From NCBI GenBank assembly GCA_025345505.1, contig JANVCC010010406.1, forward strand, positions 12,240,764 to 12,304,763: DNA of 64,000 nt. The letters are read 5' to 3'. This document shows, in pieces, positions 52,660-64,000 of this stretch. How positions within the stretch are numbered: position 1 is the stretch's first letter; every line of letters starts with the position of its first letter. Source of the DNA: Todiramphus chloris collaris (Eukaryota > Chordata > Aves > Coraciiformes > Alcedinidae). The notes beneath the pieces are model-generated. The model searched no databases, was not told the origin of the DNA, and saw nothing but the letters and a program-made list of their open reading frames with translations. The position numbers and the translations under genes were made by a program.

Positions 52660-53070
52660 GCACGGGCCGAGTGGGGCAAGAAGGGACCCTTTGCTGGTTT
52701 GCAGGCTGAAGTCAAGCCGTAGGACCCCTCCGCAGACACACTCCCCTGCCCTTCCCCCTTAAAGGGAGTCCCGCAGCTCTGCAGCAAGCCCAGCTGGCTC
52801 TTGGTCTTGTTGTGCCCTTCTCCTCGTACCCATTCCTACCCCTCCCTCCTAAGCAGCGAAGCCCCCCTGGCCCCCGGTGCGCATTGCTGGCATTCCCGAG
52901 CTGTGCGTGTGCCGGCGAGCCTCTGCCTGCACACGGGGGGGGCTCGGCTGCGCCGCTGCCCCGGCTGGGAAACCGCTGCCGCTTGGGAAAGCAGCCTGCC
53001 CGCGCCCGTCCTCCCGCAACATCCAGCACAGCCCTCCTGCCCGCATAGCTCGCATTCCTCAGCTGCGTTT
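52660..53070 (+). promoter_or_regulatory. Second GC-rich cluster, possible alternative promoter
   Basis: A small GC-rich block with GCGCC, GCCGC and CCGG words, in contrast with its AT-rich surroundings. It lies about 10 kb downstream of the main CpG island. Overlapping open frames of about 100 codons on both strands are a by-product of high GC. It may be an internal promoter or enhancer. Confidence 0.35.
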
Positions 53071-56000
53071 CATTTGGGACGGTGTTTTGCTCTGGGGGCT
53101 GTTACTGCTTGGTAAAGGAGTTTTCCTTGTAGCTGAATCTTCGTGGAAGGGCAGTGGTTGGTGTCCCCGAGTTTCAAGAGCAGTTGAACGCGGTTAGTGT
53201 GTTTTCCTGGAGTGTTTCCAGGACTTTCTGGTGACTACACAGGTGAGTGAGGTGACAGAGGCATGCAGCAGTGTGTGCAGTCAAGGGACCAGAGGTCTGG
53301 CTGTGCTCGATCTGAAGGGGAGTGGTGGAGTCCTGGAGGAGGCTCAGTGGGTGCTGGTGTCTTTGTGGCTATTGTGTAGGGAGGAAGTTTCATTGTAATT
53401 CCAGTTAAAAGGAACTTTTTTAGCCTCCTCTTCCTCCAAGCAGCTTCCTAATTTGCATCACAAGTGACCCGGGGTTGTCGGAGTAGTCAACTGCAGAAAA
53501 TAATCTTTCTTCAACTATTTGAGTAGCAATGAGACTATTTATGGATTGCTTTATGCTTACTGGTGCATTCAAGTACAACTTTTAATTGAAGTGGTTAATA
53601 CTGTAGTACTGCAACGTCTGGTGACAGCCATTCTTGTATCAGCGTTGAGAGAGTCTCATTACAAGGAGCACTGTCTGTCCTGTGCTACTGATGTTGCCTT
53701 GAAGAACTAGATGATTATGTAAGGCCTCTTTCTCCCACACATCCAGTCTTCAGAAACACTGGGCTGATATTCCCCATGTCTTACTAATGCTCTACCAGAT
53801 ATTCTTTGAGGAAAAACAAAAAACATTACAATAAAATAATGCATTCATGCACAGCTAGGAGCAAAATAGTGCTGCCACTTTGCAATTTTTCTGTCATCCA
53901 GCAGGCATTTTGTTTATATATAAAAAAATACAAAGCTTAGTCAAATTGACTTTGGTGGAGCTGGAGCATCTCATCGCTTTAATTTCAATGCAGAAGTTGT
54001 GAAGCCACAGAGCTGCCACGATATTCCTGCCTTAAGTTTCTGTAAATATGTGTGTGACTGTGAGATGTCCTTGAAAATGTGACCAGTGCGGCTATAGGTC
54101 AGAAGTATTACAGACTCTGAATCTGCCTTTTCTCATTGTATAAATCTTTGTACCTTTGCCTGAAACCCAGAGTAGCACAGAGGCTACAGAAGGGGCCAGA
54201 GTAAGGGGTGGAAGTCTGTATTCTGTATTGCCTCAAGACTCTTGGATTTGTGCTGTGTTGCAAAATTGTAATGTTAATGCTCTTGCTCTGAACACAAAGC
54301 CTTTTGTGGCTGGCTAAACATTGGAAAAGTGTTAGGCTCAGAGGAGTATTTTCCTTCCTCCCCCAAGTAAAATCTTCACTTGGACTGATGCTTGAATGCT
54401 TAGGTTAGTCTGTCTTTGCCCTGTCAAAATCCAGTGAGGTTTTCTTTGCCAAAACTGAGGTAAGCTGCAGATAAAACCTCACATGTGATGAGTTATCTTT
54501 CTAATTCCTTTAAGAATTGTGTTCTCTCGCAATGAATTACTCACATAAAAGCACTCGCTAAACCATGTCTAGACTGCAAAGACCTGGATTTGACTGAATC
54601 TGATTAAAGCAATGGTGGTTTGCAGGTGAGGATTTAACCGTAGAATGCTATCCTAACTTCTGCTAGACAGACATTGTCCGTAATTTAGATGGCTTTGACT
54701 TGCCTGCAGAGGCAAATTAAAGTTGGATAGCTGAAATGGTATTTCCCCTCACCTGCCACACAGTGAGAGTCTGCCCACAGCAGTATGGCTGAACAGCTCA
54801 TGGAGATGTGGGTTTCAGTATAGTGTTCTGAGAAAAATTGCAACAAATTTCTTGCTGGGTTTGGACAATTCAGACGGTAGTTCCAGAGTTATCAGGAAGC
54901 TTCTGACTTTACTGTGGAGATGTGAGGCTTCTTAAAATATTCCTGCTAGAAATACTGGAGGTTAAACGTGCTGAACACACTCGGCGCTAACTGGTCCATG
55001 ATGGCTGACCACCCTCCTAACTAAGCTTGTGAGTTGGTTGTCCCATCTGTGCCTATTGCCTCATCTTGACCACTTAAGCCAGGTTGATTACCAGCTGTCT
55101 ATTGATTAAGAGGGATTAGGGGAGGTCTGGATGTCTAGCACAACTGGTTTTTCCCAGCTTTGAACCAGTTACTGAAGTTGTGGCATGGCCTGTGGGAGAT
55201 GTTTGGGAGAGTTTTTATTGCAGTACAGAAAAGCACGATGTAATTCCTGGCTTCTGGTAATTTTACCTCGTGGCCTTGAACATTTGCCCAGACGTGTCTG
55301 TGAAGCATCTTGCATCTCGGCTGTTCTCATGCTTTTGCTATTCCTCTGTCTCTGCTCTCCGGACTCCTTTTATTTCCTGTAACTTTTCTATCTAGTGCAT
55401 GCTTTGTTTGCTGCCCATCAAATTGTGCCTGCTCCTCCTCTTTCACCCTACCCCTGAATGCTTCCTCTGTTTATTCAAAGTCTCTAAGGCAATGCAGAAA
55501 AAGGGGGGTAACAAGAAGAAAACAGAAGAAATAAAAGGGAGATGTGAAAGAGCTGTTCCTGACAGAATTCAGGCTCCTCTGCCTAATCTGACAAGTAAAA
55601 CTTTTTCTTGAGAAACTGTCCTTCCCTTCACATTTTCATCCTGTCCTCAGATTTCTGCTAGTTTTGAATTTTGTCTCAAGGGGCTGTTGCAGGAGGAGAA
55701 GTGATGAGCCAGCCATGCAGCTCCTTTTCTCCTCATTTCAGGTGGGGGGGGGGAAAAACCCCCGCATCTGTCTCTCACTGTAACACAGCAGCATCAGGCA
55801 ACTACTGTGACTTTTCAGGCTGCTGCAGTCTGACAAGATGTTCTGCTTTGGAAACAGAAAAAGAGGGCCGTTCTTGGTGCCAAGTTCGAGCCTCAGCATT
55901 GCAGAGGAAATTTATATGCATTATAAAAGATACATATACTACTTCATGGCAGTTTACTGAAAGGAAACTTTTCCTGGCAAAGAGCTTTGGCCTGAACCTT

Positions 56001-58243
56001 TTTTTTTTTGCCTAACTGTTTGGTCTATGCTTGTCTGAGAACTTGCATTTTTGTCAACTTCTCAGAAATAGAGCAAAATCCAACCTGGGATAAAGGAAAT
56101 AGTGGCCAGGGGTCACAACATGCAAATACTTTGAGGTGCCACAGGTGCTTTTGTGAGTATTCTCTAGCCTTGGTTGATTGCAGCTAGGTAGTGTGTGCTG
56201 TGGGCTAGCCCCCTTGCTGCCCTCTCCTCTGCCCACAGGCTGTGCCCAGCTGAGCCCGTGGCACAAACCATGTGCTTTCTCTGCCAGCTTCTCTCTTAAG
56301 CTCTTCCTGCTTTCTGCAGGAATCTGGTATATTCTTATCTGTGAACACTCCTCTATCCTGATTTACACATGTTTTTTTTGAAGAGACCTTTTCACCGTTA
56401 ACCTGTCAATTGAAAGCTGGTTGTCACAGGGCTGCTTGCATTCTGGGTGAAGAACAGCCATAATTTTTGTTGTGGGGGGGAAAAAAAAAGCTCCATGAGT
56501 GGCTTATAATTATTCTTGGGTGGCCTAACTGGGACTTAAGTCAGATGAGGTGGACGATGGTCAGTGCTGATGCTGAAGATGAAGTTACAGGTAAAGAAGG
56601 CTCTTAGTTATCTTTCTTATCATGAAAAAGGGATAATATTTGTCTTTCTAGGCTCTGATCTCAAAAGTCTTCACTAGCTCCATCCATTTCCTCGATGGTT
56701 TCTTGAAAAAATCATTTTAAGTCATGGTTTAATAGCTAGCCATCTGGAGTGACAGCAGTCGCATGGAAGGCTGGATGTTTTGTGGTTTTTTGTAGGTGAG
56801 TTTCTCTTCCGTGTGTCTCTTACATTCATCAGTCCTGTTCATAATGGAAGTTGCAGGTCATTGAGGTATTTTAACTTCTGACCTAATACCATGTGAGTGT
56901 TTTCTCAGCTCTTGGCCAGTTTGCTCAATTCCCTGTTTGGTCAGTAGCTGTGGGAGCTGCTGGGAGCTTGGCTGGTGATGGGCTGGTCTTGGCTCCAGGT
57001 TGCATGCAGAGCTGGCTTGTTGCTGGTATTAGCCTTGTCTGCTGACTGATGTGACTGGTGGGTTGAGCAGGAGGCTGCGGAGTTAAAATACTGTCAGTGC
57101 TCTCAGTCCATGGTCAGGGCTGGATGGCAAAATCAGGCTTATGGTGGGAGAAAGGTTATGTGGGAGCATGCCTTGCACTGAAGAAGGAAAGCAGGCTGAG
57201 CCTGTGGTGGAGGCTGCCTGATGCAGAACTGTACTGTCCTTGTACCTTTGTTTCCTTACATTTGCTGATGTGTAATTGTAAACAGACATTTCCTGCTTTA
57301 TTCTTTATACATCTTCCCTCAGTGTTCCTTTTAACCCTAACCCTTCCTTCAAGTTGCTTGTTACTTCTAATTCCAGTTTAATGACTTTTTGTGTCTGGGG
57401 ATTGTACAGTATTTGCATCACAACAGAGCCCCATCAGAGACTGGAGTAGTGTCAGCTTTGGATCTGGCATTAGGTAGTTCAAAGTTCCAGGCATGAGTTT
57501 CATCAAGTTGATCCCTTTGTGCTGCTGTTTGAAGACCTCAGATCCAGTTGCATCTAGGCAGGTGGCAGCTCAAGCAGCACATTTGAGAGCTGCCAGGCCA
57601 CCAAAACCTGTTTTAATGAGAGATAATGGAATGGTAACAAGACTGGCATGAGAAGAATTTTCAGGAGTTCAGTTTTGTGTCACTTGTAAAAAATAAGTTA
57701 ATAGACATCAAGAGCATCTCAAGGGTTAGACAGTCCCTTCTTTTTGTCTTGTCTGTTATGGCCTGTTCATTCAATGAGATTTGTGCAATCAGTTTCTCAA
57801 AGCCAGGTAATAACACATAAGTTAAAATGAGGATGTAGACTGGAAGATACTGCTTAGTCCTATGGACTGTTTCTTTCAACACCTTGAATTAATAATGTTT
57901 GTTTAATTAAGCGTGCATAATACCAGAACTATGTTGCAAGTTATACTTCTAATCTGCTTCCCCCCCCAGGTGTTATTTCTTTTTAATTGGCAAGTGCTAT
58001 ATTTGCTAGTAGAAATACTGGAAAATATGAATATATCTATTCTGAGAGGAACATCTGAAGAAGAATGTTGAAAGGAGTCTGCTAGCATCAGAAGTTTTGT
58101 GGTTTTTTTTTTTAAGTTTGTAAGCGTGTGAATGCTTTATCTTAAACGGGACAAAAGGAGATGGCCATCAAACCTCAGCGCTGCCTGCACCTTTCCCAGC
58201 TGCTGTCTCAGATCTTTGTTAAGCTGAGTTCTTGTTTCTCCCC

Positions 58244-58268
58244 CTCTCTCTCTCTCTCTCTCTCTCTC
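58244..58268. repeat. (CT)n microsatellite
   Basis: About 12 uninterrupted CT units on the plus strand, followed by CACTCAG. With the downstream CAG this mimics a polypyrimidine-tract acceptor, but no exon-like sequence follows. Confidence 0.9.
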
Positions 58269-60452
58269 ACTCAGCTCAGGCCCAAAGGTCACAAAAGGGT
58301 CATTGCATTTGGAGATCTGTCAGTGTCTAAACATCCTTTGGAGAGCAAAGCAAAGAAAAGCCATCTCCTCTCACCCTCCTAGCTGTAGTACATTCAACTG
58401 TTTTTTTGTGTACTTGAGTGCTGTCAAAGTGTCCTGCAACTGCTTTCCTGTTCATGAGTTTTGATGGATCTTTGTTCTGTCAGCCTGCATCAGATAGGTA
58501 GCAAGAGAAGGAATCACTTTTCCAGAAGGAACTTCTCACATGCTGTGAATGCAAATGGACTATTTGCTACCCTCCCACCACCTAAATCTTTACTTTCTGG
58601 CTGTGTAGGTTTTAGTGCCAGCTCACAACTCAAGGGTGACAGCTGGTTGGTGTCCAAAGTCCTTTGTGTTGTTTCAACTTGAATCAGGAAATGATTTGTC
58701 AGAGGATCAAAGCGCTCTTGGGTGAATTAACTTTTTTTTTCTGACCAAACTGCAGGTTTGACGCAGATGTAAATACCATCTGATATTTATAGGGACTACC
58801 AGTGCTCCTTGCACAGGAGTGATTTCTGGCAATCACCCAAATCATGTCAGGTTGGCATGACTGATTTCACAGAGTAGCCTGCATGGGCTTTAGAGATCAC
58901 ATTTGGAAATAAGACCAGGTGTGCCAGTAGCTGCATGCAGATGGACCTTTTAGCCTCTAAAATCTGCTGTTAAAACTCTTAAACCAGCAAACAAGCTTCC
59001 AGTGTAGGCAGCAGCTCATCTCTTTGCCTCCTTCTCTGCCTCTGTTTCTGAAAGACAGTTGCATGTCACTTGGCACTGCCTCAGACTTTGGGGGCTTTGT
59101 GATGTTGTGAAGGTGTGCCTTCATCCCTGCTCCGATCACTGGCTTGCGCCAGCGGCAAGGCTTGGGAGCACTCATTGTGCAATGCACGTACGTGGTAGGA
59201 TGAGGCCCCTGGGCAGGACTTTGCAGTGCGTACAGCATGTGTGTGCACGTTTCTAAATATTTGGTTGGAAATACCTCACCACCATGGAAGAAGAGTGAGA
59301 GAAGGGATTGGATGCCATGCTTGGGATTCCCTGTTTACCTGGGAGGCAGGTAGGATGTTGCTGTAGGGGCAGGTGTGTGCATGCTTGTCCAGGTGGCAGC
59401 GATGGTGGGGAGAAGTGTGAGCTGCAGGCACAGATGGAGATGGTCTTTGGTTAGAGGCTGTGAGCAAATGAATATGAATGAGGTTGTGTTGTTTCCTCGG
59501 GGGAAGGCGTGGTGATGGGTCAGGGTGGAAGGCAGTGAAGTATGGGCTGGATAACATCACCTTACATCAGCTATTACAGCAAGGCTTTCTGGAGAGTGCA
59601 GCCTTTTGTCAGTGCCAGGACGTAATTCTGGATGACTATCAAGACACTAGTCCCAGTATTTATTGAGGATTGACATCTTGTCTTCAATAGGTATGAAAAG
59701 GGTGATTTTTTTTTTTTTTTTTTAAATATAATTTAAAAAACCCCCAAAAGTGAAGTACCTGGTTTGTTTTGTTGTTTGTTTTTTTTCTCCTGGTCTGTGA
59801 TCTGAAGCACCGTATTTGTCAGTCACCCTAAAGTAAGTGCATACATGAACAGCACCCCCACCCCCTCTTTCAGGGCAGGAGGGCCAGGCCCTGCTCTGCA
59901 GGAGCAAATGGGTGATACACTGCATGGAGGTCCAGCTGTCTGTCTACCATCTGCTGATCAGGTACCTGAGCAGGCAGAGACTTCCCCTGACAGGACATCT
60001 CTTCTTGACTTGCAGCTTAATCTCTTTATGCACGTCAGTCTGGGATGGCAGCAAGAGCACAGCACTGCTCTTCTACTTGCAGGGCCTTTGGGGATGTGAA
60101 AGGCTTGTACTCCCAGGACTGTGTAGTTGGAAGCAGGTGGGGCTTGCATGCTGGGGAGGGGGGAGAAGATTGCTGGTACATGGTAAACGCTGGGCTATTG
60201 AGTTAGTATTTGTCTGGTACACCAAGGACAAAGTTGTAAGAAAGGGATGGTGTCAGGATGTCTGACTGATAGGAGCAGAGTTGAATTCAGTCACACAGAA
60301 AAGGCTTGAAGTGAGCTGTTAATCAGTAACAAATGGAGTCATCGTGCAACAGCTTGTGATGCTAAATAGAAATGTACACAGTATAAAAGGAAGGAATGTG
60401 CATAAGTGTGTTTATTCCAAGTAGGGAAGGATTTGCCCTCACTTTTACACTT

Positions 60453-60472
60453 GGGGGGGGGGGGGGGGGGGG
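60453..60472. repeat. G20 homopolymer
   Basis: Twenty consecutive G after ACACTT. Probably length-polymorphic or misassembled, with quadruplex potential. Confidence 0.95.
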
Positions 60473-60792
60473 AGAAGGAATTTTATTGCTTTTGAGAAGT
60501 AGCAACAGGGTTTAGTAGGAAATGTGTCCCTATGCATTTGGTTCATTCCCATTCTTCACATCTGATAGCATTGGTATGAAATGCTCAGTGATCACCCAGA
60601 GGATCGCTGTGTAATTCCTGTTTACTCAGTCTGGGTTGTGGTCAGTGGTATTCCTGACCCAGCCCATCTCCTCCATACTACCTGTCCAAAGAAGGGCTTG
60701 AAGCCAGTCAGCTCATCAGAGAGGAGCTTGTACAAGGGAACTAATTAACCTACTATGGTGTGTCCTACAGTGGAGGATTTCTGATTTAACAA

Positions 60793-60905
60793 GAAAAAAC
60801 AAAGCAAAACAACAACACACAAAAAACCCAACCAAACCAAACAAAAAAAACCAAACCCACAAACAAAAAAACCCCAACCAAACACAAAAAAAAAGCCCCA
60901 ACAAA
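60793..60905. repeat. C/A-only low-complexity tract
   Basis: Built of AAACC, ACAAAC and A runs with practically no G or T. In composition it is the reverse complement of the G/T tract at 50216-50330. Confidence 0.85.
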
Positions 60906-62242
60906 ATAGTTTTCCCATTGTTTGCCCAGAGCAAAATCTGTTATATTTAAGAAAGTATCTGGTCCTTGACATTTCCATTCTTTTGCAGGTGGTGTTGAAT
61001 TGCACACCTGAGTTTGAAATGCAGGTATCTTTAGATTCAAACCAAGTAAAACATTCTTGCTTCTCAGATTTCAATGAAGTTTGTGTGCTGTGGTAATTCC
61101 AGAAACTATAATCCTTTTTTTTTCAGAGAAAAATGTGTAGCTGAGTTTGGTGGGTGAGCAGAAAGAAAAGCAGTTTCAGGATGGTGACAAAAGAAGGAGA
61201 AATTGATGTGAGAAAACACAGCTGGGTAGGCTGCACATCTGCTGTGCATTCAAAATGCACTCCGTGTGCCCATGAGGGGGTTAACACAGTAAAATACCTC
61301 TCCATTCCCTGTGTTTGCCCAGTTGGCCTGTTACCCACTTGTACCCATGTAGTGTGAAGAGGTGGTGTTAGTGCTCCCACTGTGCCCTATGTAGAAGCAG
61401 GCAGTGAAAGAAAATAGTGCTGGGAGCATTTAAACATAACTGGAGAAGAATGATGAGATTATGGCTGCTTTGGGTGTTGCACAACTTTACAGTCCTGCCT
61501 TAGCAAAAAAACCCAAAGACTAATTTAAATACATGCTTTGTGTCTTAGGTAAAACAAGGGACATTACAGCTGCAGAGTGAGAAGGATGAAGGTTGTTTGG
61601 ATTATCGAGTCTTTGTGTTTGCAGGTGGATCCATTCCTCAGAGTTTTAATGACTGTGATGTCCCTTTGGCACTCTGAAGGGACATCAGAAGCTGAACTGC
61701 AGGTGTTTCAGATGATACTTGTCTTATGGCTTTATCTGCCTACTGACATCCAGAAGTTTAACTCTTACTGTTGGACCTTCTCTTGCTTGTATTGTGATAG
61801 TTCTAACAAAGCAGTCTTGCTAGGCAAACACACTATTGCTGGTCACCTAAAGCCTGAAATCCTCAGTGTTAAAGTGTGCTGAAATATCTTTGTGGGCTCC
61901 ACTGGTGTTTTTACATTATTCTTTTCTTTCCGTTCTCTTTTCCTTTTCTTCCCTTCCCCTCTCTTGTCTTAGTGATATTTCCAAAGCACTTTCTAAAGTC
62001 AAGTCTTTCATCCAGGTTAACAGAGCACCTAAAGACAATGGAGTCCTGCTTCCTTAGCTTTAAAGTGCTTTAGCTGTACCTGCCTTAAACTGTCCTGTCA
62101 CCTGCAATCTGCATTCTGGTCCTGCCCTTACAGCAAGACATATCTATTCTGTTGCACCTTATTCAGAGGTAGTTTATTTCAGGGGAAACTTGTTCACCTA
62201 AGAGATGATGCGTGTTCCTTGTGTAAAGTCATCCTTTTGAAA

Positions 62243-62385
62243 GCATCTCCTTCTCTTGAGACTTTAAAGACCTGTCTGGATGCATTTCTGCGTGATCTGC
62301 TCTAGTTTTGCCCTGCTCTGGCAGGGGGGTTGGACTCAATGATGTTTGGAGGTCCCTTCCAACCCCTAACATTCTGTGTCATGCT
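62243..62385 (+). mobile_element. CR1 LINE 3'-end fragment
   Basis: TCTCCTTCTCTTGAGACTTT, then CTGTCTGGATGCATTTCTG, GTGATCTGCTCTAG and TTGGACTCAATGATG with GGTCCCTTCCAACCCCTAAC is the classic avian CR1 3' end. About 140 bp remain, strongly 5'-truncated and non-coding. Confidence 0.93.
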
Positions 62386-62766
62386 GACCTTTCATCAAAA
62401 TCACTGTGCAAAGTTGGTGCTCTGAGAATTAATCAGGTTTAAAATAATGTCAGCAAGAGTGGTGCTGCTTTTCTTTCATCTTTTCTTGCTGCTGACAGGG
62501 AAAATGTTATACACTGATCTTGTGAGATGATTGTCTCTTAATAATGTTTTTCAGAATGAATCAAGCCTCTTTCTTAAGTGCTACCAAGTGCCTGTTCCTA
62601 GATAAGCTGGTGCTTTGCACCTGGAAGCTTTGCAGTGCCTGGGTGAGGAGGAATTAATTAGCAGCCTTCTTACTAGCTGGTGTCCTCTTTCATTCTTCTC
62701 ACATTGCAAAGGGTAAGAATTAGGAGTCAAAACTCATCTGATGATCTCTTAATGGCTTGATGGTGG

Positions 62767-63550
62767 CCACCTGTCCTGGTCTGAGTGAGAACAGAACTAA
62801 TTCTGTTCAGTGATTTTACTTTTCAGCTCAGTTCTTCTCACTAACTGCACTGTCTGAAGTTAGCAGCCTGTTCTCACAGGCAGTGTCTGCCTCTAGCAGT
62901 GATAACACTCAATGTTTGGAGTTAATACCAAGAACCGGTGTGCAGACCAAGGCCACTCGTGGATCTTGTGTGCCATGTTGTAGAGTGTGGAAATTAAAAG
63001 GCCACATCTGAGGGGAGGAGCGGACAGGACAGGTGACCCTATACTGACCACTGAGGGATTCCATCCCATAGACGTCATATTCAGTATAAAGCTGAGGGAA
63101 CACATGGGTCAAGCTCTCAGCTCAGCTCTTCTGGCTTCTTCCTTGCTTCTCCAATGGCTGTCATCAGAGCAGAACTCTGTTCATTCTGCCTTCGATCCTG
63201 ATCTGTGTGTTCCTGAGTCTGGTACCAGAATCCAGCTCCTGAACACAGTTCCCATCTGCTGCTGGGCCCAGTCTGGGACTTTCCCCGTGCCTGTTCCACA
63301 GGCATCAGTGGTGATGGTGACATCATTCCTATTGGCAGGGGTTTGGGTTTGATACTGGGTTTGTATATATTTTTATGTATTCCATTATTTTTTTCATTTT
63401 TCATTAAAGCTGTTCCCATTTCCTTTTCTAATCACTAAGTCTCTCTCCCTTTTTCCCCTTTGCCCTTCCCATTGGGGAGGGAGCGGGGTTAATAAAGAGC
63501 ATCTGTTAGAAGTTTAGTGAGCTGCCCTGACCCTAAACTGTGATGCCACC
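62767..63550 (+). mobile_element. Solo LTR copy 2 of the same ERVL-like family, with target-site duplication
   Basis: The LTR body is 62772-63545 (774 bp), full-length partner of the copy at 39052-39800. It is bracketed by CCACC at 62767-62771 and 63546-63550; the match extends to GCCACC if the boundary is moved one base. It holds GACGTCAT (63071-63078), GTATAAAG (about 63084) and an ATTAAAG near the 3' end. No internal region is attached. The retained duplication suggests a younger age than copy 1. Same orientation as the host genes. Confidence 0.9.
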
Positions 63551-64000
63551 TTTAAGTGTGTTTATGCCAAGCACACTAAATGGGGTTCAGTTCAGATTTT
63601 CTCTGTGTTTTCTCATGGAGCCCAGGACCTTTGCAGAGCCATTGTCATTGCTTCCTTCCCTGTCTGTGCTGCTCTCTTCCCATGGAGTAGTCCCTATTGG
63701 CAGCTTTGCTGAGAGATGCTGGGGTAGGAGGGCATGACCACTTCTGTATGAAGGGCAAGGACCAACTGTGTCACTATGATGTGACTCGAGGATAAAACAC
63801 GTAACACCTGTTCCCCAAACCTTTCCTCTCTCTGCATAGCACTTCACTGTCAGAGCACAAAGTATCCTTTCTGTGAGCTTCATTTTTTTCATCAACTATT
63901 ATACTAAGAAAGCAGACTTTTATTTGTTGCCATTTTGATAGGCTGTGAGTATTTGTTGAGAAGGAAACATGGACGTAAATCTGTAAATATTTTTCCAACT
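63551..64000 (+). other. KANK1: Probable KANK1 intron, end of window
   Basis: Nothing recognised. Confidence 0.5.

Larger units (their letters stand above)
53071..62242 (+). other. KANK1: Probable KANK1 intron, no exon recognised
   Basis: Nine kilobases without a recognisable coding exon, LINE or LTR. Low-complexity features are listed separately: CT microsatellite, G20 run, C/A tract and a T run near 59707-59723. Confidence 0.5.

Noticed and set aside
58232-58275. CT run followed by CAG as a splice acceptor
   Set aside because: The downstream sequence has no exon-like conservation or donor I can point to; it is a simple microsatellite.

Overview
This is vertebrate genomic DNA, almost certainly from a bird. 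Small coding exons sit in long AT-rich introns. Three 3' fragments of CR1-type LINEs and three solo LTRs of avian ERVL-like type are scattered through it, and there is one 100-N assembly gap. There are no bacterial-style operons and no mobile element that still looks complete. I cannot name the species from the sequence alone.

Left third (1 to about 31 kb, + strand): the 3' half of DOCK8, a CDC42 guanine-nucleotide exchange factor. I could place 24 consecutive coding exons, from 724-873 to the stop codon at 28828-28830. All have consistent splice sites and phases, and together they encode 1,111 residues. These align with roughly the last 1,110 residues of the 2,099-residue human protein as I recall it. 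The first 14 exons code for the helical region between the DHR1 and DHR2 domains, and the last ten code for the catalytic DHR2 (DOCKER) domain and the C-terminal tail. The reading frame is open throughout. A 3' UTR with two plausible polyadenylation signals follows.

Middle (about 31 to 42 kb): intergenic DNA holding a minus-strand ERVL-like solo LTR with a perfect 5-bp target-site duplication, a CR1 scrap and a plus-strand solo LTR.

Right (about 42 to 64 kb): a strong CpG island at about 42.2-43.5 kb with a G-quadruplex-prone tract and a consensus splice donor. In vertebrates KANK1 lies directly downstream of DOCK8 on the same strand (on the Z chromosome in birds, close to DMRT1), so this is best read as the KANK1 promoter and its first non-coding exon. 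The rest would be KANK1's long first intron. That stretch holds the gap, a second GC-rich cluster at 52.1-53.1 kb with a possible alternative 5' exon, low-complexity tracts, a CR1 3' end and a second plus-strand solo LTR. No KANK1 coding sequence is present.

Nothing here looks like an undescribed biological system. The points most worth a second look are a pair of about 140-bp direct repeats flanking the first DHR2 exon of DOCK8, the shared core-promoter block in the three solo LTRs, and the two candidate KANK1 5' regions.
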